A DNA stretch of 12,149 nt from positions 1 to 12,149 of the forward strand of contig USOF01000013.1 in assembly GCA_900556285.1 (NCBI GenBank), read 5' to 3'. Positions 1 to 4,146 of this stretch are shown piece after piece. Source of the stretch: an uncultured Collinsella sp. (GTDB lineage Bacteria; Actinomycetota; Coriobacteriia; Coriobacteriales; Coriobacteriaceae). A program made the translations under genes and the position numbers. Positions within the stretch are counted from its first letter, which is position 1, and each line of letters starts with the position of its first letter. A model generated the notes under the pieces. The model was not told the origin of the DNA, ran no database searches, and was given only the letters and a program-made list of their open reading frames with translations.

Positions 1-65
1 AAGCAGAAGACGGCATACGAGATGCTCAGGAGTCTCGTGGGCGCGGAGAGGTGTAGAAGAGACAG
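1..65 (+). other. Illumina P7 + Nextera i7 adapter (sequencing artefact)
   Basis: This is library adapter, not genomic DNA. Bases 1-23 are the P7 flow-cell sequence lacking only its first C. Bases 24-31 read GCTCAGGA, which I recognise as Nextera i7 index N704. Bases 32-65 are the 34-nt Nextera read-2 transposase adapter, ending in the 19-nt Tn5 mosaic end at 47-65. It differs from the standard adapter by T-to-G at 43, 50 and 56, which probably let it escape trimming. Genomic sequence starts at base 66. Any protein predicted across this junction is chimeric; one minus-strand frame ends in a peptide like LFYTSPRPRDS, a known adapter-translation signature. Confidence 0.97.
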
Positions 66-561
66 GGCCATCGGAGCAGGCGCCGGTCAGCCACACGAGC
101 GGACGGGCGATCTTTTGGAAAAACGACAACGGTCCCACGACCTGCTTGGACACGCCCTCGGCATTGGCCAGGCCGATGCGCTTGGGGACGAGCTCGCCGA
201 TCACGATGGACACGAAGGCGACCGCGACGGTGATGATGACCGGCGCCAGGCCGCGCGCGATGGCGGAGAGCGGCGCGATGCCAAAGCTCATGAGCCACGT
301 GGCGAGCGGGTCGGACAGACTCGTCGAGGCGACGGCGGACGAGGCGAAGCCCACGAGCGTAATGGCAACCTGGATGGTGGCGAGCAGCTGGTCGGAGTCG
401 GCAGCCAGCTTAATGGCACGCTCGGCGCGCTTGTCGCCTTCCTCGGCCTCGTGCTCCAACACGGCGCGCTTGGCCGTGGTGAGCGCCATCTCGGACATAG
501 AGAAGTAGCCGTTGATGAGGGTCAAAACGAGGGTGGTGATAAGGGAGATGGTTATGTCCAT
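66..561 (-). CDS. CNNM/DUF21 domain membrane protein (HlyC/CorC family), 3'-truncated
   Basis: This is the N-terminal 165 residues of a CNNM (DUF21) transporter, the family annotated as hemolysin-like, CorC/HlyC, CNNM or MpfA. Members are linked to Mg2+ or other cation export and normally carry cytoplasmic CBS domains and a CorC_HlyC domain after DUF21. Visible features are TM1 at about residues 3-22 followed by GYFSMSEMALTTAKR (family pattern: a small residue, then aE.A), a hydrophobic segment at 58-80, another at 104-121, and the diagnostic GELVPKRIGLANAE at 122-135. The ATG at 561 is chosen because an in-frame TGA lies upstream and no other start is available; GGAGG sits about 15 nt upstream, rather far. 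The gene runs into the adapter at 65, so the CBS and CorC_HlyC parts are missing because the contig ends, not through biological truncation. It lies 110 bp downstream of the hemolysin III gene on the same strand, with no convincing terminator between them, so cotranscription is possible. The family is clear; the ion is not. Confidence 0.88.
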
Positions 562-671
562 CGGGAGTTTCTCGAACCTCCAAGATTCGGGACGTCAGGT
601 TAAAACGTTGATGGCGGATACGGCAATTGCACCGGCGCCCAAACGAGAACGCGGGCGCGCAGGCGTGGTCG

Positions 672-1355
672 CTAGATTACGAAGAGGATCACCGCCATGA
701 ACTGGAAGATGCTGCCGGCGAGCACCCACAGGTGAAACACGCTGTGCAGATAGCGCACGTTTTTGGCGATATAGAACGGCACGCCCGCGGTGTAGCACAC
801 GCCGCCGACGGCGAGCAGGGCAAGTGCCACGGGGTTGAGCAGCGCAACAAGTTCGGGCAGCTTAAAGACAACGAGCCAGCCCATCAGCAGGTAGACCAGG
901 CCGCTTACCCAATGCGGCTGGCGCTCGCGTAGGAAGCACTCGAGGGCGATGCCGATGATGGCGATGGCCCATACGGCAAAGAACAGCACAGCGCCGCCGT
1001 CGTTTGCGAGCGTGATGAGGCAAAACGGCGTATAGCTGCCGGCTATGAGCAGGTAGATGCAGCTGTGGTCGATGATGCGAAACACGCGCTTGGCGCGCGC
1101 GGGCTGAATCGCGTGGTAGAGCGTGGAGGCTAGGTATTCGAGGATAATGCTGACGCCATAGACAATCGCCGCGGCCATATGGGCCGGGCCTCCGCCGCGC
1201 AGGGCGGCGAATACGATCAGGAGCACCAGACCTGCGATGCCCAGCAGGCAACCGACACCATGGGTGACGGAGTTCATGATCTCCTCGCCCACCGTGTAGT
1301 GCGGAACGGCCGCGGTCTTGGGTCGCGGCTTAGAACTGTCGCTCGAATCGGACAT
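672..1355 (-). CDS. Hemolysin III family (PAQR-like) membrane protein
   Basis: A 227-residue, seven-TM protein of the hemolysin III/YqfA family, the bacterial branch of the PAQR and ceramidase-like (CREST) superfamily. Members are integral membrane proteins thought to be metal-dependent lipid hydrolases or sensors; the hemolysin name is historical. The family motifs are all present: EEIMNSVTHG (E24, H32), STLYHAI (S77, H81), IIDHSCIYLLIAGSYTPF (D97, H98) and HSVFHLW (H204, H208). The conserved His and Asp residues match the zinc site of PAQR proteins. The length is normal for the family. The ATG at 1355 is preferred over an in-frame TTG at 1373 because that TTG overlaps the GGAGG Shine-Dalgarno sequence, which sits 11 nt before the ATG. 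It is transcribed divergently from the alpha/beta hydrolase and may be followed in one transcript by the CNNM gene. The family call is secure; the biochemical activity is unproven. Confidence 0.94.
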   Translation of the reverse strand: MSDSSDSSKPRPKTAAVPHYTVGEEIMNSVTHGVGCLLGIAGLVLLIVFAALRGGGPAHMAAAIVYGVSIILEYLASTLYHAIQPARAKRVFRIIDHSCIYLLIAGSYTPFCLITLANDGGAVLFFAVWAIAIIGIALECFLRERQPHWVSGLVYLLMGWLVVFKLPELVALLNPVALALLAVGGVCYTAGVPFYIAKNVRYLHSVFHLWVLAGSIFQFMAVILFVI

Positions 1356-1390
1356 GCCGGTTACATCCTCCAACGTAAAGAGTTCTCAAC

Positions 1391-1420
1391 ACTATATCAA
1401 AGCGTCTAGATACGTGCGAA
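1391..1420 (-). promoter_or_regulatory. Candidate sigma-70 promoter for the hemolysin III gene
   Basis: Read on the minus strand, TTCGCA (plus 1415-1420, 4/6 match to the -35 consensus), an 18-bp spacer and TATAGT (plus 1391-1396, 5/6 match to the -10). Transcription would start near 1384, about 30 nt before the ATG at 1355. The surrounding AT-rich stretch contrasts with the GC-rich genes on either side. It is back to back with the hydrolase promoter, with the two -35 boxes about 45 bp apart. Confidence 0.4.
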
Positions 1421-1462
1421 ATTTGCACCATATGTGACCCTTTGTTTACCCATTCTTTGCTT

Positions 1463-1476
1463 GTTGACGCATCAAC
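1463..1476. promoter_or_regulatory. Operator-like 14-mer, copy 1 (over the hydrolase -35)
   Basis: GTTGACGCATCAAC is an inverted repeat (GTTGA-cgca-TCAAC). The same sequence with three C-to-T differences recurs at 1508-1521. This copy covers the -35 hexamer of the hydrolase promoter, where a bound repressor would block RNA polymerase. The regulator is not identifiable from the window. Confidence 0.5.
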
Positions 1477-1492
1477 GGCAAACGCCCATAAT
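1464..1492 (+). promoter_or_regulatory. Sigma-70 promoter of the alpha/beta hydrolase gene
   Basis: TTGACG (1464-1469, 5/6 to TTGACA), exactly 17 bp, then CATAAT (1487-1492, 5/6 to TATAAT). The predicted start is near 1499, giving a 43-nt leader before the ATG at 1542. It is the best-scoring promoter I see in the window by eye. The two operator-like 14-mers lie over its -35 and in its leader. Confidence 0.65.
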
Positions 1493-1507
1493 GCGCTTGC
1501 ATTAAAT

Positions 1508-1521
1508 GTTGATGTATTAAC
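1508..1521. promoter_or_regulatory. Operator-like 14-mer, copy 2 (in the hydrolase leader)
   Basis: GTTGATGTATTAAC is the second copy of the pattern GTTGAYGYATYAAC. It is 45 bp downstream of copy 1, at about +10 to +23 from the predicted transcription start. With flanking bases it forms an 18-bp imperfect palindrome (1507-1522). The arrangement of one site over the -35 and one just past the start is classic for repression. Confidence 0.5.
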
Positions 1522-1541
1522 ATCTTATAGGAAAGCTTCTT

Positions 1542-2507
1542 ATGTCTCAAAACGCACGTTCCCATCGAAAGCTCAAGATAGCCGGCATCGTTGCGCTGGT
1601 GGTTGTCGTTGCGCTGCTCGGATTTGCCGGCAACTTTCTGTTTGACTTCGCGCTGAATCCCCACGCGCCATACACCATGAAGATGATGCAGGATGGCAAG
1701 GACGACAAAGAAGGTGGGCAGCCGGATGCCGAGGACACCGAGGCGCGGGCGTGGTTTAAGGAGAACCGCGAGAGCAGCAGCCTTACCGCAGATGACGGGA
1801 CCGAGCTTGCCGCCTGGTATTTTGCTGCGTCGGAGAGCACGCACGACTACGCCGTCTGCCTGCATGGATATACCAACGAGCCCATCGGTATGGCCCGATA
1901 CGTCAAGCGATTCCACGACCGCGGCATGAACGTACTCGCACCCGCCGCCCGCGCCCACGAGCGCTCCGGCGGCGACTATATCGGCATGGGCTGGCCCGAG
2001 CGCCTCGACATCGTCGCATGGATCGAGCAAATCGTTCAGGCTGACCCCGAGGCGCGCATCCTGGTCTTTGGCGAGTCGATGGGTGCGGCAACCGCCATGA
2101 ACGTCGCGGGGGAGTCTCTGCCCGCAAACATAAAATGCATTATCGAGGACTGCGGTTATACGAGTGTTTGGGACGAGTTTTCTCTGCAGCTCAAGGATGT
2201 GTTCGGCCTGCCCAGCTTTCCCTTGCTCGATGTAGCAAACTTAGTGTGCAACATACGCGCAGGCTACGACTTTCATAAGGCGAGCAGTGTGGAGCAACTC
2301 AAACACGCGACGGTTCCCATGCTGTTTATCCACGGCGACCAGGACACCTTTGTACCGTACAGCATGCTCGACCAAAACTACGACGCGTGCGCCAGCAAGG
2401 TCAAGCAAAAGCTCACTATCCATGGCGCCACCCACGCCAAGAGCGCGCAGGTCGACCCCGAACTCTACTGGAACACGGTCGACAACTTCCTCGACGAGTA
2501 TTTTTAG
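1542..2507 (+). CDS. Membrane-anchored alpha/beta hydrolase
   Basis: A 321-residue serine hydrolase of the alpha/beta fold, resembling the Bem46/ABHD13-like and YqkD/YfhR group. A basic N-terminus (RSHRKLK, about residues 6-12) and a hydrophobic helix (13-34) form an uncleaved signal anchor, so the catalytic domain should face outside. The oxyanion-hole region is LHGYTNEP (107-114); the nucleophile elbow is GESMGAA with Ser179; HGDQDTFVP supplies Asp268; HGATHA supplies His298. The triad is therefore complete. The variable cap around 203-255 has three Cys residues (198-204 and 236), perhaps of structural use outside the cell. The start is set by AGGAAAG (1529-1535), 6 nt before the ATG. It has its own promoter with two operator-like sites and ends in a strong terminator, so it is probably monocistronic. 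Peptidase, esterase or acyltransferase substrates are all possible; none can be assigned from sequence. Confidence 0.93.
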   Translation: MSQNARSHRKLKIAGIVALVVVVALLGFAGNFLFDFALNPHAPYTMKMMQDGKDDKEGGQPDAEDTEARAWFKENRESSSLTADDGTELAAWYFAASESTHDYAVCLHGYTNEPIGMARYVKRFHDRGMNVLAPAARAHERSGGDYIGMGWPERLDIVAWIEQIVQADPEARILVFGESMGAATAMNVAGESLPANIKCIIEDCGYTSVWDEFSLQLKDVFGLPSFPLLDVANLVCNIRAGYDFHKASSVEQLKHATVPMLFIHGDQDTFVPYSMLDQNYDACASKVKQKLTIHGATHAKSAQVDPELYWNTVDNFLDEYF

Positions 2508-2553
2508 GATAATAGTACGGTTTACTGGTCTATCTGACCCCCTAGCACTTCCG

Positions 2554-2592
2554 AAAAGCCGCCCGTGGGCACTGTGCTCACGGGCGGCTTTT
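2554..2592. terminator. Bidirectional intrinsic terminator
   Basis: Two 19-nt arms (2554-2572 and 2574-2592) are complementary except for one G-T pair and surround a single central T at 2573. The stem core is GCCGCCCGTG pairing with CACGGGCGGC, flanked by AAAA on the left and TTTT on the right, so it can end transcription from either side. It lies 46 bp after the hydrolase stop and 47 bp after the DUF362 stop, serving both converging genes. Confidence 0.95.
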
Positions 2593-2639
2593 GCTAACGC
2601 TGCGCTACAAAAGCGCTTGATTTGTCCAATAGCTAGACG

Positions 2640-3845
2640 CTACTTGACCTCGATGAGCTCGTACTCGCTCGTGCCCAAGCCGATCTTCTCGGCATGCGCG
2701 ATGCACACGCGCCAGTCGGTGTCGGGATGCGTAATGCAGAAGGGGTCGTGCGCCTGCTCGCCCTCCAGATGCTCGTGGTTATGCTCCATCTTGGCCGCGC
2801 TATCGGTGAGCTCGGTGTTGGGCAGCGGCTCGGACGCCATGACGGCATCGGCGCAGGCCTGGTCGATGGCGACCGGGTCGAAGCTCGCGAACATGCCGAT
2901 ATCGTTGACGATAGGTGTGTCGTTTTCGGGATGGCAATCGCAGTTGGGGCTGATATCCATAGCCAGCGAAATGTGGAAGCTCGGGCGGCCGTCGACGACG
3001 GCCTTGGTGTACTCGGCGATCTTGCAGTTGAGCACGTCGGCCGCGGCGTCATAGCCGGGCTTGATGCAGTCCTGGTTGCATGCCGCAATGCAGCGTCCGC
3101 AGCCCACGCAGCGATCGTGGTCGATAGCGGCCACGTGCACCGTGCGAGTAGCGCCGCTGGCAAGCTCGCGCTCGCGGGTGCCGTCGAACGAGACAGCGTT
3201 GTGCGCGCAGATCTTTTCGCAGGCACGGCAGCCAACGCAGTGCTCGGTCGAGACGTTCGGCTTGCCGGCGGCATGCTGCTCCATCTTGCCGGCACGGCTG
3301 CCGCCTCCCATACCCAGGTTCTTCATGGCGCCGCCAAAGCCGGCCTGCTCATGGCCCTTAAAGTGGGTGAGGCTGATCACGATATCGGCATCCATGAGCG
3401 CCTGACCGATCTTGGCCTCGCGCACGTACTCGCCACCCTCGACCGGGACGAGCGCCTCGTCGGTGCCCTTGAGGCCGTCGGCGATGATGATCTGGCAACC
3501 CGTGGCATACGGGGTAAAGCCGTTCTGGTAGGCGGTGTCGATGTGCTCGAGCGCGTTTTTGCGGCTACCGACATAGAGCGTGTTGCAGTCGGTGAGGAAG
3601 GGCTTGCCGCCCAGCTCCTTCACGACATCCGCGACGGCGCGAGCGTAGTTGGGGCGCAAAAAGCTTAAGTTGCCCAGCTCGCCAAAGTGAATCTTGATGG
3701 CGACGAACTTGTTCTCGAAGTCGATCTGCTCAATACCGGCGCGACGAACGAGGCGCTTGAGCTTGTCGAGCTGGCTCTCGCGAGCATGCGTGCGCAGGTT
3801 GGTGAAGTACACCTTGGCGGGTGCGGCGGGTGCAGTTGCGGTCAT
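2640..3845 (-). CDS. DUF362 protein with two [4Fe-4S] ferredoxin motifs
   Basis: A 401-residue cytosolic iron-sulfur protein of the DUF362 family, whose biochemical role is not established. The DUF362 domain is split around a ferredoxin insertion: KIHFGELGNLSFLRP (51-65) and LTHFKGHEQAGFGGAMKNLGMG with SRAGK (159-187) are typical family blocks; then CVGCRACEKIC (Cys203, 206, 209, 213) and CVGCGRCIAAC (Cys246, 249, 252, 256) should hold two [4Fe-4S] clusters; the domain resumes with SLAMDISPNCDCHPEND (293-309). A His/Glu-rich stretch, MEHNHEHLEGEQAH (353-366), near the C-terminus might bind metal. The start ATG at 3845 has GAGGGG 8 nt upstream. It stands alone, with its own likely promoter and a shared terminator. 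An electron-transfer or cluster-dependent redox role is a reasonable inference, but the substrate is unknown. Confidence 0.92.
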   Translation of the reverse strand: MTATAPAAPAKVYFTNLRTHARESQLDKLKRLVRRAGIEQIDFENKFVAIKIHFGELGNLSFLRPNYARAVADVVKELGGKPFLTDCNTLYVGSRKNALEHIDTAYQNGFTPYATGCQIIIADGLKGTDEALVPVEGGEYVREAKIGQALMDADIVISLTHFKGHEQAGFGGAMKNLGMGGGSRAGKMEQHAAGKPNVSTEHCVGCRACEKICAHNAVSFDGTRERELASGATRTVHVAAIDHDRCVGCGRCIAACNQDCIKPGYDAAADVLNCKIAEYTKAVVDGRPSFHISLAMDISPNCDCHPENDTPIVNDIGMFASFDPVAIDQACADAVMASEPLPNTELTDSAAKMEHNHEHLEGEQAHDPFCITHPDTDWRVCIAHAEKIGLGTSEYELIEVK

Positions 3846-3887
3846 AGATCTATCCCCTCGGTCTATATGGCGTTACAGACATAGGAG

Positions 3888-3918
3888 ATGGTACCCGTTA
3901 AAGCGGGGTTAATGTCAA
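3888..3918 (-). promoter_or_regulatory. Candidate promoter of the DUF362 gene
   Basis: Read on the minus strand, a perfect TTGACA (plus 3913-3918) is followed, after a long 19-bp spacer, by TACCAT (plus 3888-3893, 4/6). The predicted start is near 3881, about 36 nt before the ATG. The -35 is convincing; the -10 is weak, so the site may depend on an activator, or the true -10 may differ. Confidence 0.35.
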
Positions 3919-3929
3919 GCACGGCGCCC

Positions 3930-3939
3930 AGTCATTGGG
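3930..3939 (+). repeat. Partial hairpin-repeat unit (copy a)
   Basis: AGTCATTGGG here is repeated exactly at 3941-3950, where it begins the full copy b. It looks like a truncated or slipped duplicate of the left arm and the first core bases of the repeat family. Confidence 0.6.
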
Positions 3940-3940
3940 T

Positions 3941-3967
3941 AGTCATTGGGGACAGACTTAAATGACT
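3941..3967 (+). repeat. Hairpin repeat copy b
   Basis: A 27-nt unit with arms AGTCATT and AATGACT (perfect 7-bp complement) around the core GGGGACAGACTTA. Confidence 0.85.
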
Positions 3968-3972
3968 GAAAT

Positions 3973-4001
3973 CACTCATTGGGGACGGACTTAAATGAGT
4001 G
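3973..4001 (+). repeat. Hairpin repeat copy c
   Basis: A 29-nt unit with arms CACTCATT and AATGAGTG (perfect 8-bp complement) around GGGGACGGACTTA. Compared with copy b, the second base pair of its ACTCATT arm has changed from G-C to C-G on both sides, keeping the stem intact. Confidence 0.85.
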
Positions 4002-4012
4002 CCTCGCCACCT

Positions 4013-4039
4013 GGCAGCTAGGGACATTCCTTTCCTGCC
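4013..4039 (+). repeat. Hairpin repeat copy d (divergent arms)
   Basis: Arms GGCAG and CTGCC surround a core AGGGACATTCCTT-like sequence. The core is related to copies b and c, while the arms are entirely different yet still complementary. Confidence 0.7.
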
Positions 4040-4062
4040 GGCAGCTGGGGACAGTCCTTGCC
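4040..4062 (+). repeat. Hairpin repeat copy e (divergent arms)
   Basis: Begins GGCAGCT as copy d does, followed by GGGGACAGTCCTT and a short right arm, GCC. It directly abuts copy d. GGAC-A-GTCC inside the core is itself a small palindrome. Confidence 0.7.
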
Positions 4063-4084
4063 AGCACAGCCGACGAGCCGGCGA

Positions 4085-4109
4085 GTCAGCAAAGACCGTC
4101 CCCGATGAC
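4085..4109 (-). repeat. Hairpin repeat copy f
   Basis: On the minus strand: arm GTCATC, core GGGGACGGTCTTT, arm GCTGAC; the outer four bases of the arms pair. Orientation is opposite to copies b-e. Confidence 0.75.
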
Positions 4110-4137
4110 TAGTCGTTTAAGAACGTCCCCAATGACC
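4107..4137 (-). repeat. Hairpin repeat copy g (core inverted relative to copy h)
   Basis: On the plus strand: left flank and arm GACTAGTCGTT (4107-4117), core TAAGAACGTCCCC (4118-4130), right arm AATGACC (4131-4137). The arms are identical, base for base and in the same orientation, to those at 7628-7658, but the core is the reverse complement (12 of 13 positions). It ends 9 bp before the stop codon of the FtsX permease gene, so it would be the first structure in that transcript's 3' untranslated region. Confidence 0.85.
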
Positions 4138-4146
4138 AATAAGGGG

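Larger units (their letters stand above)
3930..4137. repeat. Cluster of REP-like GGGGAC-core hairpin repeats
   Basis: The 301-bp gap between the DUF362 start (3845) and the FtsX permease stop (4147) holds the DUF362 promoter and then this cluster of six full or near-full units plus one fragment. Each full unit is about 25-29 bp: a 13-nt core, roughly RGGGACRKWCYTN, between complementary arms of 4-8 bp. Copies b-e read on the plus strand and f-g on the minus, so the cluster is head to head. Copies d and e abut with no gap. I see no ORF worth calling here. The layout resembles REP or BIME clusters, which are moved by REP-associated tyrosine (Y1) transposases; no such gene is in the window. Related copies are also found at 7628-7658. 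Confidence 0.85.

Noticed and set aside
26..298. Minus-strand 90-residue frame ending in LFYTSPRPRDS
   Set aside because: It is out of frame with the CNNM gene and its C-terminus is translated adapter.
22..603. 193-codon plus-strand frame starting in the adapter
   Set aside because: It begins within the P7/index sequence and runs antisense to the CNNM gene, so it is an artefact.
600..671. GCGCCC/GGGCGC hairpin between the hemolysin III and CNNM genes as a terminator
   Set aside because: Only six pairs with a 12-nt loop and no following U-run on the minus strand; common by chance in GC-rich DNA.
2694..3668. 324-codon plus-strand frame
   Set aside because: Antisense shadow of the DUF362 gene, which has clear motifs on the minus strand.
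3930..4137. Possible CRISPR array
   Set aside because: Units are 25-29 bp but vary in arms and orientation, spacing is 0 to over 20 bp rather than regular, and no cas genes are present.
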